64,000 nucleotides of DNA from Propionibacteriaceae bacterium (GTDB lineage Bacteria > Actinomycetota > Actinomycetes > Propionibacteriales > Propionibacteriaceae): positions 62,001 through 126,000 of the forward strand of contig WRIJ01000006.1 of the NCBI GenBank assembly GCA_009782785.1, read 5' to 3'. Under the pieces are notes generated by a model. The model was given only the letters and a program-made list of their open reading frames with translations. It did no database searches and was not told where the DNA came from. Positions 18,009 through 27,244 of this stretch are shown here, piece after piece. Position 1 is the stretch's first letter. Each line of letters begins with the position of its first letter. A program made the position numbers and the translations under genes.

Positions 18009-19133
18009 ATGGATGGAATTTTTTGGTGGATTCTCGGTGCTATTGTGGCGGCTTTTCTAGCAGCCACAGTCATTGTTATAGTCTCGAATCGCAAAGCACG
18101 ACGAAACCTGCAACTCGATCAACATATGAGTCATGGGGAATTGGAAGCCACCGCGGAAGATGCTGACGGTGGTGAGGCCCCTGATGTTGGTGACATCACA
18201 TCCATTCCACAGGAGATACCGCCTGTGTCTCGACTGGCTCGTTTAAAGTCGAAACTCGCCTCCAGTAACAATGCTCTAGCACGCGGGCTTGGTTCCTTAT
18301 TGAAGGCTAGTACGATTTCTCAACAGACGTGGGATGAATTCGAAGCAACACTGATTTCCTCGGATTTGGGTGTGGGGCCAACCACTGCATTGATCGAGAA
18401 ACTCAAAATCCGCTTAACCAGTGAATCTGTGACCCAAGGTGATCAAGCGTTGGGGATTTTGCGCGAAGAAATGATTGCCCTGGTTGATCCTTCTTTGGAT
18501 CGTACGTTGAACTTCGCTGGCGCCTCACCGTCAGTGATTTTGATGGTGGGGGTGAACGGGACAGGAAAAACAACGACAGCTGGAAAACTTGCTGCGTCAT
18601 TCCAGGAGGCGGGAAAGAGTGTTCTCTTGGGTGCCGCGGACACTTTCCGTGCTGCTGCAGCTGATCAGTTGACCACCTGGGGTGAGCGTATTGGTGCACA
18701 AACAGTACGGGGCCCCGAGGGCGCAGACTCAGCATCGGTGGCTTTTGATGCCGTACGTCAAGGAAAGGACCAAGGAATTGATGTTGTGGTGGTGGATACT
18801 GCCGGGCGTCTTCATAATAAGTCCAATTTGATGGACGAACTGGGCAAGGTCAAGAGGGTGATTGAAAAAGTGGTTCCAGTGGCTGAGGTTCTCCTAGTCT
18901 TAGACGCGACAACGGGTCAAAATGGTCTTGCCCAGGCGAGAGTTTTTGCTGAAGTGGTGGACATCACTGGCATCGTCTTAACCAAGTTGGATGGTTCCGC
19001 CAAGGGTGGCATTGTCGTTGCCGTTCAACAGGAGTTGGGGGTTCCGGTGAAGTACATTGGACTCGGTGAGGGCGCAGATGATCTAGCAGAGTTTGAAGCC
19101 GAACTCTTTGTCGATGGTTTGCTTGGGTCTTAA
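18009..19133 (+). CDS. ftsY: Signal recognition particle receptor FtsY
   Basis: 374 residues. An N-terminal membrane helix (about 3-27, FWWILGAIVAAFLAATVIVI), an acidic linker, then the NG GTPase domain: P-loop 'GVNGTGKTTTAGKLA', 'DTFRAAAADQL', 'VDTAGRLHNKSNLM' and 'TKLDGSAKGG'. It docks SRP-ribosome complexes at the membrane. Downstream of smc as in many actinobacteria; ffh is not in the window. The ATG has no ribosome-binding site but a -10-like box close by. Confidence 0.96.
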   Translation: MDGIFWWILGAIVAAFLAATVIVIVSNRKARRNLQLDQHMSHGELEATAEDADGGEAPDVGDITSIPQEIPPVSRLARLKSKLASSNNALARGLGSLLKASTISQQTWDEFEATLISSDLGVGPTTALIEKLKIRLTSESVTQGDQALGILREEMIALVDPSLDRTLNFAGASPSVILMVGVNGTGKTTTAGKLAASFQEAGKSVLLGAADTFRAAAADQLTTWGERIGAQTVRGPEGADSASVAFDAVRQGKDQGIDVVVVDTAGRLHNKSNLMDELGKVKRVIEKVVPVAEVLLVLDATTGQNGLAQARVFAEVVDITGIVLTKLDGSAKGGIVVAVQQELGVPVKYIGLGEGADDLAEFEAELFVDGLLGS

Positions 19134-19204
19134 CTCATGAGACCAAACGTGGAAGCAGTGTGAAGACTGCCTAGCCCGGCGAGCGGAAGAGTTCTAAGCA
19201 AGCA

Positions 19205-19276
19205 GTAGGACACCTACGATGCTTCTCCTGCTCGGGAGGAAACCCTTCCACGAGTGTCCTCCACGAGTGTCCTCCA
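19205..19276 (+). repeat. Short tandem repeat and small hairpin in the ftsY-rpe gap
   Basis: The 190-nt gap between ftsY and rpe has no gene. It holds two perfect tandem copies of the 13-mer CCACGAGTGTCCT (19248-19273) followed by CCA, and upstream a GTAGG-ACA-CCTAC hairpin (19205-19217). TAGACT near 19313 lies about 6 nt before the rpe GTG and may be a leaderless -10 box. Confidence 0.6.
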
Positions 19277-19323
19277 ATCCAGGGGTGACCAGAGATATTC
19301 GCGATCACTAGTAGACTAGAGCA

Positions 19324-20019
19324 GTGCGAATCACCCCGAGTATCCTGAATGCCAACTTTGCCCGTGTGGGTGAAGAAATTGCGCGTGTTCCCTCGGCTGA
19401 TGGGATCCATCTTGATGTAATGGATAACCACTTCGTACCCAATCTGACATTTGGATTACCAGTGGTTGAAGCCGTACGCCAGGCAACTGACCAGATGCTG
19501 GACATCCATCTGATGATTGAAGACCCAGATCGCTGGGCACCGCCGTACGCTGAAGTGGGAGCAGAATCGGTGACCTTTCACATTGAAGCCGCCCATGGTC
19601 CAGTGCGTCTTGCCAGGGAACTACATCGGCTTGGTTCACGGGTGGGGGTAGCCCTCAACCCAGCCACATCAGTGAGCACCTTAAGCGCGCTCCTGGGGGA
19701 GATAGACATGGTGACGGTCATGAGTGTTGAACCAGGATTTGGTGGACAGCCTTTTCTGGATCTTGTCTTACCCAAGGTGGCGCAGATACGATCAATGATC
19801 TCGAAAGCACATGTGGACATTTGGGTGCAAATGGATGGGGGAATAACAGTGGAGACTATTGAGCGCTGCGTGGAAGCCGGTGCTGACACCTTCGTCGCGG
19901 GTGCTGCGGTATACAAATCAGACGATCCCGATGCCATGGTGCGCAACCTGCACGCTCTCGCCCAGGGCGCAACTCATCATCCCGAGTTATATGGATGTCA
20001 AGGTAGGGGTTCGAAGTGA
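19324..20019 (+). CDS. rpe: Ribulose-phosphate 3-epimerase
   Basis: 231 residues, TIM barrel enzyme interconverting ribulose-5-phosphate and xylulose-5-phosphate in the pentose phosphate pathway. Diagnostic motifs: 'PSILNANFA', 'HLDVMDNHFVPNLTFG' and 'VMSVEPGFGGQPF', with the phosphate-binding 'MDGGIT' and 'GAAVY'. GTG start, no ribosome-binding site. Its last codons overlap the thrC start by 4 nt, so rpe and thrC are translationally coupled. Confidence 0.96.
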   Translation: MRITPSILNANFARVGEEIARVPSADGIHLDVMDNHFVPNLTFGLPVVEAVRQATDQMLDIHLMIEDPDRWAPPYAEVGAESVTFHIEAAHGPVRLARELHRLGSRVGVALNPATSVSTLSALLGEIDMVTVMSVEPGFGGQPFLDLVLPKVAQIRSMISKAHVDIWVQMDGGITVETIERCVEAGADTFVAGAAVYKSDDPDAMVRNLHALAQGATHHPELYGCQGRGSK

Positions 20020-21446
20020 AGTATGTATCCACCAGGGGGTACGGCCCCATGTCCTTCACCGACATCCTGCTCGAAGGTCTAGCTCCCGATGGGGGGCTCT
20101 ACATGCCTCAGGAATACCCACAGCTCTCACTCGATGATTACCAGATCCTTGGTGAGATCCTGGTCCACGATGGATACCCGCGGTTGGCTGCTCACATTCT
20201 GAGCCTATTCATTGACGATATTCCCATGTGGGACTTGGAGAAGATCACCCGCCAGGCGTACTCCAAAGAAAAGTTTGGTACAGACCTCATTGCTCCTGTC
20301 ACCAAGTTGGAACCCAACCTGTGGCTTGCTCATCTCTCGCAGGGCCCAACTGCTGCCTTCAAAGACATGGCGATGCAGGTGCTGGGCCAACTGTTTGACT
20401 ACGAACTTCGCCGCCGCAGTCAGACGATGACTATTGTGGGTGCAACCTCAGGTGATACAGGTTCAGCAGCAGAGTTTGCTCTCCTCGATACTTCTCGAGT
20501 ACAAGTTTTCATGTTGTCACCCCTTGATCGTATGACACCCTTCCAGCGTGGGCAGATGTACGGGATAGATTCCCCGCGTATCATCAACATCACTGTTCCT
20601 GGCTCTTTTGATGACTGCCAGGATCTGGTCAAGGAAGTGAATTCGGACTCTGAGTTTAAGGCTCGGTTCTCTATTGGAGCGGTGAACTCGATTAACTGGG
20701 CACGGCTGGTTTCTCAAGTGGTCTACTACGTGTCGAGTTGGTTCCGGGTCACTGAAGGCGAAGGTGAGGTGTCGTTCTGTGTACCCTCGGGGAACTTTGG
20801 CAATATTTGTGCTGGGCATGTGGCCAAAATGATGGGTTTGCCTGTGAAGGATCTCGTCTGTGCCACGAATGAGAACAATGTCCTTGCGGAATTCTTCCGT
20901 ACTGGGGTTTATCGCATTCGCACCTCAACTGAAACCTTCAAAACTTCTTCGCCATCGATGGATATTTCTAAGGCAAGCAACTTTGAACGCTTCTTTTTCG
21001 ATCTTGCTGGACGTGATTCCGGCGAAATCGTTGAACTGTTTGGCCAACAGCTCGCCACCAAAGGTGTGATCGATATTAGAAAGAAGCCTTATGCGGGTGA
21101 TGTTTCCCAGGTGTACGGATTCAAGACGGGGGTCTCCACACATCAGGACCGCGTGGCAACGATCGCGGATTTCTATCGACGCCCAGGTTATCTCATGGAC
21201 CCTCATACCGCAGATGGTGTGATGGTGGGGCGGGAACATGCTGGCGAGGAACCCATGGTCGCCATGGAAACTGCTCTTCCGGTGAAATTTGGGTCCATCA
21301 CTAAGGAAGCTATCGGCACGGTGCCAGAGGTTCCTTCAAGATTTGCTTCAGTGATGGATACTGCTCAGCACACGGTGATGTGTGATCAGGGTGTCGATCA
21401 GCTGAAAGGGATTATCGAGCAGCGAAGTGTTTTTCCACCACAGTGA
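20016..21446 (+). CDS. thrC: Threonine synthase
   Basis: 476 residues. A PLP enzyme converting O-phosphohomoserine to threonine. The N-terminal 'MKYVSTRGYGPMSFTDILL' and 'APDGGLYMP' mark the longer class of ThrC; the PLP lysine lies in 'GPTAAFKDMAMQ' and the phosphate loop in 'GATSGDTGSAAE'. Length is normal. GTG start overlapping rpe. A 150-nt gap without a gene follows before the E2 gene. Confidence 0.95.
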   Translation: MKYVSTRGYGPMSFTDILLEGLAPDGGLYMPQEYPQLSLDDYQILGEILVHDGYPRLAAHILSLFIDDIPMWDLEKITRQAYSKEKFGTDLIAPVTKLEPNLWLAHLSQGPTAAFKDMAMQVLGQLFDYELRRRSQTMTIVGATSGDTGSAAEFALLDTSRVQVFMLSPLDRMTPFQRGQMYGIDSPRIINITVPGSFDDCQDLVKEVNSDSEFKARFSIGAVNSINWARLVSQVVYYVSSWFRVTEGEGEVSFCVPSGNFGNICAGHVAKMMGLPVKDLVCATNENNVLAEFFRTGVYRIRTSTETFKTSSPSMDISKASNFERFFFDLAGRDSGEIVELFGQQLATKGVIDIRKKPYAGDVSQVYGFKTGVSTHQDRVATIADFYRRPGYLMDPHTADGVMVGREHAGEEPMVAMETALPVKFGSITKEAIGTVPEVPSRFASVMDTAQHTVMCDQGVDQLKGIIEQRSVFPPQ

Positions 21447-21596
21447 TCGGTGGAGATACACAGACCTAGCGCTGCCTTCTTCACAGTCACAAGGAGAAAA
21501 CTTACGTGTCGAGGAACTGTGGGTTTTCATGGGATTTGTGGGCGAAAACTCCCCAGATTCGATAGCCTGAACCTAGCACGGTGAACAGGAGGAAGC

Positions 21597-23582
21597 ATGG
21601 CGAATGTTGTCGCGATGCCACAGTTGGGAAATCCCACTGGGCCATGCCTAGTAACGTCGTGGAGGGTACGGCCTGGCGACCGGGTAACTCCCACCACAAT
21701 TGTTGCTGTCATTGAGACAGACAAGTCATCCATGGAGGTGCCTTCTGGAGTGGAGGGAACCGTTGTTGCACTCTTGGCCCAAGAGGGGGATGAGATTCCT
21801 GTTGGTGGACCATTCTTTGTCGTGTCTGATGATTCTTCACTCGAAGAACAAGGGGATACTGACATGGATCCTTCACTGGGTCGTGGAGACATTCTCTTTG
21901 GCGATAGTGAACAGGTGGAGAGCACCGGGCATTGGGAAGACATCGACGACCACGTGCAGGCTTCACCCGAACCCATCGACCACCCTCCACTGGCTCTCGG
22001 GCTTGACCCAGCACAGGTAGAGGAGGAACACATGGTGGAGCAACCTCCTGAGTTCAACGACGATGACCAGGTGATCGTGGTTCCTCAAGTGGCAGAACCC
22101 CAACAAGTGGCTGAGAAATTTCCAGTCGCCACTCTTGCTTCGGTATCCCCGAGAGCGCGAAGGATGGCTGAGCAATTGGGTGTGGATCTGTCGAGAGTTG
22201 TTGGTACAGGTCCTCAAGGGCGAATCCTCGTACCAGATGTCGAAGCAGCAGTTCAGGTGACAACACAAGCCATCAGTGATCAAAGTAGCGGTGGTCCTCT
22301 GGTGGAAGGTACGTACGACCCAGATCTCACCGACCATCATGAAGTCACTGACCATGGCGTGGGAGATACCGCCACAGATACCCACGCAGTTGACTTCACT
22401 GAACAAGGAGAGGCAACCGAATACACCAACCTGCCCGACCACGCTGATCAGGAAGGCCAGGTCGAACAAGGTGACCAATTGGCCCACGATGGCCTGGAAG
22501 ATCCACTTGATGACGGTGAGCCAATTGACCCAGGCAATGACATCGATCACGGTCATGAAGAAGAACACATCGACCTCACCGATCCAGACGATCCAAGCGA
22601 CCAGGATTCAGGGGACCAGGGTGATTCAGCAAATCAGGGTGATTCAACAGAGCCCATCGATGAATCCAACCAGGACGAATCCATGCAGTCGGGCGAGAAT
22701 GTCGATGACCTTGTGGAGAATTCTGACGACCTGGAGCAAGAAACCAGTGAGGAGCCAGCAGGTGTAGAGATCACTGACATGGACCAGTCAACAGAAGATG
22801 GACCATACGAAGACGCCGACAGTGAACCTATCGCAGAGAGCACAACCTCCTCCGATGGCTTCCCTGGAGTGTTCACTGAAACCTTGCTCAGTCCACATAG
22901 ACTTCAGCTGTCGCAGCATTTGAAAACTTCCCAAGCCACCCAACCGCAATTCACGATGGACATGTCGGCCTCTGCCCAAGCACTCCTGTCGTTGAGAGAA
23001 CGGTTAAAAAACGGGGACGAATCCTTGGGGATGAATGGGGTCACCATTGGTGATCTCGTCAGCTTCGCGGCTGTTAAAACCTTGAGTGGTTTCCAAATAT
23101 TAAATTCGACGGTGAATAATAATGTGGTCAGAACCTTTGACGCAGTCCACTTGGGGTACACCGTCGATACCCCCCAAGGACTCGTTGTTCCGACTCTGAA
23201 ATGGGCGTCCTCCCTTGGTTTGCGAACCTTCTCGGCCCAAGCAAAGGCTCTCAGCGATCAAGCCCGCGATGGCAGTCTCGATCTTCACTCTGCTGGTGAT
23301 GCAACATTCACGGTCACTAATTTGGGAGCCTATGGAATAGAGTCTTTCACCCCCATTCTCAATACTCCGCAAGTAGCCATCTTGGGCATTAATGCGATCA
23401 TGGTCAAACCAGTCATGGGGAAAGATTCCGCGATGAATCTCGAGCAGCGAATCACTTTCTCGCTCACTGTAGACCACGCTGTGATTGATGGAGGCACAGC
23501 AGCACGCTACCTTCAAGCCCTCGTTGCCTATATTGAAAATATTGACCTCGCTATCCTTGCCGAAGGATCACCCTATGGCTGA
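21597..23582 (+). CDS. Dihydrolipoamide acyltransferase (E2) of a 2-oxoacid dehydrogenase, with acidic linker
   Basis: 661 residues. One N-terminal lipoyl domain (1-75) with the lipoylated lysine in 'ETDKSSMEVPS'; an E3/E1-binding domain at about 180-215 ('SPRARRMAEQLGVDLSRVVG'); a very acidic Asp/Glu/Gln/His-rich stretch at about 230-420; and a C-terminal acyltransferase domain ending with the active-site 'DHAVIDGG' (HxxxDG). Usual linkers are Ala/Pro-rich, so this one is odd. Strong AGGAGGAAG site. Followed after 47 nt by the fused E1. Pyruvate, branched-chain oxoacid and acetoin remain possible substrates. Confidence 0.88.
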   Translation: MANVVAMPQLGNPTGPCLVTSWRVRPGDRVTPTTIVAVIETDKSSMEVPSGVEGTVVALLAQEGDEIPVGGPFFVVSDDSSLEEQGDTDMDPSLGRGDILFGDSEQVESTGHWEDIDDHVQASPEPIDHPPLALGLDPAQVEEEHMVEQPPEFNDDDQVIVVPQVAEPQQVAEKFPVATLASVSPRARRMAEQLGVDLSRVVGTGPQGRILVPDVEAAVQVTTQAISDQSSGGPLVEGTYDPDLTDHHEVTDHGVGDTATDTHAVDFTEQGEATEYTNLPDHADQEGQVEQGDQLAHDGLEDPLDDGEPIDPGNDIDHGHEEEHIDLTDPDDPSDQDSGDQGDSANQGDSTEPIDESNQDESMQSGENVDDLVENSDDLEQETSEEPAGVEITDMDQSTEDGPYEDADSEPIAESTTSSDGFPGVFTETLLSPHRLQLSQHLKTSQATQPQFTMDMSASAQALLSLRERLKNGDESLGMNGVTIGDLVSFAAVKTLSGFQILNSTVNNNVVRTFDAVHLGYTVDTPQGLVVPTLKWASSLGLRTFSAQAKALSDQARDGSLDLHSAGDATFTVTNLGAYGIESFTPILNTPQVAILGINAIMVKPVMGKDSAMNLEQRITFSLTVDHAVIDGGTAARYLQALVAYIENIDLAILAEGSPYG

Positions 23583-23629
23583 GTTTGTCGACGCCTTGGT
23601 TCTCTCAGTGATGTTCATCAGGAGGAATA

Positions 23630-26083
23630 ATGCCTAAAGAGCAAAACGTGGATCCCCACGAGGTTCGTGCCCAGAGTTCAGTACGTCCTCCGGAGATTCC
23701 GGTTAACGCCTATCGTTTGGATCTTCCTGCCGAAGTGAGCAGGTACGGGGATGATGCCCTGATCAATGTTCTTCATGACATGATCATCATTCGCGAATTC
23801 GAGTCGATGCTTCAATCAGTGAAAACTGTGGGAGGGTGGCAAGGTATCTCGTACAATCACCGGGGCATGGTTCACCTGTCTATGGGCCAGGAAGCAGCTG
23901 TTGTTGGCCAAAGCCTCGAACTGGATCCTGAAGATCTCATCTTTGGTTCCCATCGCTCGCATGGCGAAGTTTTGGCGAAGAGTTTCTCTGCCACTCGTAC
24001 GATGGATGATCAGGACGTACGTGCCGTTATGGAGTCTTTTCTGGGTGGTGAAACATTGAAGTACGCTGAGCATATTCCCCATTCGACTGAAGCTGAAGTG
24101 CAGGCGAACTTTATCTTGTTTGGGACATTGGCGGAGATTTTTGGGCGTCGCGCTGGTTTCAACCGTGGTATGGGTGGTTCCATGCATGGCTTTTTCCCAC
24201 CGTTCGGGTCGATGCCTAACAATGGCATTGTTGGTGGTTCAGCACCGCTAGCTGTTGGGGCAGCTTTATTTAAGCGCATTAGTAACACTCCAGGGATCGT
24301 GGTCGCCAACATTGGTGATGGGGCTATCAGTGCTGGCCCAGTGTGGGAATCCCTGGTTTTTTCAGCTATGGACCAGTATCGAGGTTTGTGGGATGAATCC
24401 TTAGGTGGACATCCACCAATCTTGTTCAATGTCTGGAACAATTTCTATTCGATGGGCGGCCAGACTTCAGGGGAAACCATGGCCTATGATGTGCTTGCAC
24501 GTGTAGGGGCTGGAGTTAATCCGCAAGCTATGCATGCTGAAAGAGTCGATGGGTTTAATCCGCTCGCTGTAGCGAACGCAGTACGCAGAAAGAAAGAACT
24601 TCTCGTCGGTGGCCAGGGTCCCGTCTTGCTCGATGTTCTCACTTATCGCTACGCTGGCCACACTTCTCAAGATACGTCCAGCTATCGATCTTCTGAAGAG
24701 ATGGAAGCTTGGGAGCAGGTTGATCCTATTGCTACCTTTGCTGCCACACTCATTAATGCTGGGATTATTTCCAGTACGCAGGTGGAAGAAATCTATTCAC
24801 GTATCATCGATAAACTCACGCAGGTTCTTCGGATTGCTGCAGATGATCATATGTGTCCCCGGGTTGATGCCACCTTCGTTGAGTCAGCAATGTTTTCGAA
24901 TTCCCAACCTCCAGTGATCGCCTCCCAACCGGTAGAGCTTCTGCAGAACCTTGGCGACAATTCTCGGGTTCAAGCCATTGCACGTAAGCATCGGTCCGCC
25001 CAAGACTTGGAGGGTGCCCAGAACAATCCACTGGAGGTTTTTTCCTATCGTGATGGGCTCTTTGAAGCACTCGTTCACCGATTCTCTGTTGATCCCACCA
25101 TAGTGGCCTGGGGGCAGGCTCACCGCGACTGGGACGGGGTGTGTGGGGTCTATCAGGGTATGACTGAGCTTTTGCCGTACCACCGCTATTTCACCACTCC
25201 AGTCAGTGAAGCGGCTGCGGTTGGTGCTGGTGCGGGGTATGCCATGTGCGGTGGGCATGTTGTTGTTGAGGTCATGTACGCCGATTTCCTTGGCCGAGCT
25301 GGTGATGAACTGATCAACCAGGTCGCTAAGTGGCAGGCACTCTCGGCAGGGCTATTGAGGATGCCTTTAGTGGTTCGGGTATGTGTAGGTCACGATTCCG
25401 CTCAAGTTTCTCAGGATCTGTCATCGATGCTGGCCCAGATTCCTGGACTGAAAATCTACTACCCGGCGACACCCCATGATGCGAAAGGCATGTTGAATAC
25501 TGCCCTCGCAGGAGTGGACCCTGTCATCTTTTTTGAATCAGAGAAACTCTATGACATGGGGGAGTTTTTCACTCCCGGTGGTGTGCCATCAGGGCTTTAC
25601 GATATTGAAGAAGGGGAGGTGGCTGTACGCCTGGAAGGCAATGACCTCACTATTGCCACCCTAGGGCCCAGCCTCTATACCGCCATGCAAGCGGCAGCGA
25701 CCCTTCACAATACCTATCAGCTTGGAGCAGAGGTGATAGATCTTCGCTTCGCAGTGCCGTTGAAATATGACAAGTTGTTAGAGTCAGTGAAGAAGACAGG
25801 ACGGCTGATTCTCGTGTCTGAAGCAGTGGAGAGGGGATCCTTCCTCCACACTATTGCCACACAGGTGACTAATCATGTCTTTGATGATCTTGATGCCCCT
25901 GTTGTGGTCTTGGGTGCACGCAACCATGTCCGTGCCAATGTTGAACTAGGTGACCTGACCTCCCCAACAGCAACGACCATTCTCGATGCTATCCATACCC
26001 TCATGGTTCCGCTGTCGGGCCATACCCCCTCCACTGATCAAACCAACGAAGAAAGGCTGCGGCGATCCAGTCTTGGAGTGTGA
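23630..26083 (+). CDS. 2-oxoacid dehydrogenase E1, alpha and beta subunits fused
   Basis: 817 residues. The N-terminal half (to about 430) is an E1-alpha: 'SHRSHGEV', 'GMGGSMHGF' and the thiamine diphosphate motif from 'GDGAISAGP' to 'NVWNN'. The C-terminal half (about 465-800) is an E1-beta: 'PVSEAAAVGAGAGYAM', 'VEVMYADFLGRAGDELINQ' and 'LRFAVPLKYDKLLESVKKTG'. It decarboxylates a 2-oxoacid and acylates the E2 encoded just upstream; no E3 gene is nearby, so a shared Lpd is expected. Convergent with the operon on the other strand (15-nt gap). Confidence 0.9.
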   Translation: MPKEQNVDPHEVRAQSSVRPPEIPVNAYRLDLPAEVSRYGDDALINVLHDMIIIREFESMLQSVKTVGGWQGISYNHRGMVHLSMGQEAAVVGQSLELDPEDLIFGSHRSHGEVLAKSFSATRTMDDQDVRAVMESFLGGETLKYAEHIPHSTEAEVQANFILFGTLAEIFGRRAGFNRGMGGSMHGFFPPFGSMPNNGIVGGSAPLAVGAALFKRISNTPGIVVANIGDGAISAGPVWESLVFSAMDQYRGLWDESLGGHPPILFNVWNNFYSMGGQTSGETMAYDVLARVGAGVNPQAMHAERVDGFNPLAVANAVRRKKELLVGGQGPVLLDVLTYRYAGHTSQDTSSYRSSEEMEAWEQVDPIATFAATLINAGIISSTQVEEIYSRIIDKLTQVLRIAADDHMCPRVDATFVESAMFSNSQPPVIASQPVELLQNLGDNSRVQAIARKHRSAQDLEGAQNNPLEVFSYRDGLFEALVHRFSVDPTIVAWGQAHRDWDGVCGVYQGMTELLPYHRYFTTPVSEAAAVGAGAGYAMCGGHVVVEVMYADFLGRAGDELINQVAKWQALSAGLLRMPLVVRVCVGHDSAQVSQDLSSMLAQIPGLKIYYPATPHDAKGMLNTALAGVDPVIFFESEKLYDMGEFFTPGGVPSGLYDIEEGEVAVRLEGNDLTIATLGPSLYTAMQAAATLHNTYQLGAEVIDLRFAVPLKYDKLLESVKKTGRLILVSEAVERGSFLHTIATQVTNHVFDDLDAPVVVLGARNHVRANVELGDLTSPTATTILDAIHTLMVPLSGHTPSTDQTNEERLRRSSLGV

Positions 26084-26098
26084 GGCGTGCGGCCTGGG

Positions 26099-26320
26099 TC
26101 AGGTGTTGAAGCCGACCTGGCGCGCATGCTCCTGACCAAACTCGATGTAGCCAATCGTCGAGGCCGGAATCATGATTTGGCGGCCAGAGGAATCTGCGAG
26201 AGTCATCCAAGAGTCTTTACTGCGTGCATCGGAATAGTCCTTCACGATGTCTGCGATACTTCCATCAACATTAATCGTCACTTCGCGAGTGACATTTTGT
26301 ATTCCAATCTTGATTTCCAT
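26099..26320 (-). CDS. DUF3107 family protein
   Basis: 73 residues beginning MEIKIGIQNVTREVTINVD and containing 'IPASTIGYIEFGQEHARQVGF', the pattern of the small actinobacterial DUF3107 family (M. tuberculosis TB9.4 type). Function unknown. A good GAGGAAGGAA site precedes the ATG. It is the last gene of the ten-gene minus-strand operon, 10 nt after the FHA gene, but may be an unrelated passenger. Confidence 0.85.
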   Translation of the reverse strand: MEIKIGIQNVTREVTINVDGSIADIVKDYSDARSKDSWMTLADSSGRQIMIPASTIGYIEFGQEHARQVGFNT

Positions 26321-26330
26321 GGTTCCTTCC

Positions 26331-27242
26331 TCAGTTGCCCTGATCAGTGGTCAGGCCCGGGCGTACGACAATTCTTGTCCAAGCACCGAGGTAAATCCTC
26401 GTGTCAGGGGTGAGGATCGTACGAATCTCAATAGGGTTTTGTGGAATCTCTCCACTAGAGTTTCCCACGTAGGTGCCATTGGCAGATTCAAGATCATTGA
26501 CATACCAATGCCCATCTGCCCAGGTGAGATAAGCCTGTCGCCTTGAACATCCTGGATCGGGTTCACAATCCACTTCTGGGAAGACCCCACGATTCTCTGA
26601 GCGCCGACCAATGAGTGCGCGCTCATGCAGGGGGACAATCCGTGGTGGGCCAAGAGGAGGAAGAGGATCGGTGGATTCTTGGAAAGCATGCCACGTGGGA
26701 TCCACCCAGATTTCAGCAACCCAGGGTGTCAACTGTGAAGAGCCTCGCGGTGGTGATGTGGGGGGAGGATATTGCTCCAGGTCAGCGTCTACTTCATCCA
26801 TAGGTGAGGCGGTGTACTGCTTGGTTGGCGCATCTCCTATCGGGCCAGTATATTCATCGCCATCGTCCAACCCTTCTTCCGCGATCTGAGAATCATCTGA
26901 TTCATCCGTAGGCGGCGTCTCCTTGTCAGTATCCTCGGTGGTGCCCTTCTCAGCGGTATGGGTTTCGCTGGGCGGGGACGCTTCTTCGGGTGGCGTGGAC
27001 TGATCGTCGATGTGGTCGGTTGGGTCAGCAAGCTCCTCATCGAGTCCAGGAAGAGCCCCAGTGATGAAATCGTACCCGCAAGATTCACAAAACAGAGCCG
27101 TCGCAGTTGCTGACTGACCACAGTGTGGGCATGTGGCTTCTTCCACCTCAGTCTCGGGTGGTGATTCTTGGGCTACAGGCATTCCACAGATATCGCAGTA
27201 GTCCTCTGCTTTTGTCTCATGCCCATGGGGACAGTACGCCAT
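26331..27242 (-). CDS. Zinc-ribbon and FHA-domain protein
   Basis: 303 residues. Two N-terminal zinc-ribbon-like units use C4/H8/C16/C19 and C38/C41/C51/C54; an acidic, Thr/Pro/Glu-rich linker (about 58-165) follows; the C-terminal FHA domain has 'GRRSENRG', 'CSRRQAYL' and 'DLESANGTYVG', with the Arg, Ser and Asn that bind phosphothreonine. It probably reads phosphothreonines made by the kinase of the same operon, possibly on its own linker. AAAGGA precedes the ATG; the VWA stop lies 2 nt upstream. Confidence 0.88.
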   Translation of the reverse strand: MAYCPHGHETKAEDYCDICGMPVAQESPPETEVEEATCPHCGQSATATALFCESCGYDFITGALPGLDEELADPTDHIDDQSTPPEEASPPSETHTAEKGTTEDTDKETPPTDESDDSQIAEEGLDDGDEYTGPIGDAPTKQYTASPMDEVDADLEQYPPPTSPPRGSSQLTPWVAEIWVDPTWHAFQESTDPLPPLGPPRIVPLHERALIGRRSENRGVFPEVDCEPDPGCSRRQAYLTWADGHWYVNDLESANGTYVGNSSGEIPQNPIEIRTILTPDTRIYLGAWTRIVVRPGLTTDQGN

Positions 27243-27244
27243 GA

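Noticed and set aside
19134..19323. A structured RNA gene (SRP RNA or riboswitch) between ftsY and rpe
   Set aside because: No SRP core motif or known riboswitch pattern; only a short hairpin and a 13-bp duplication are visible.
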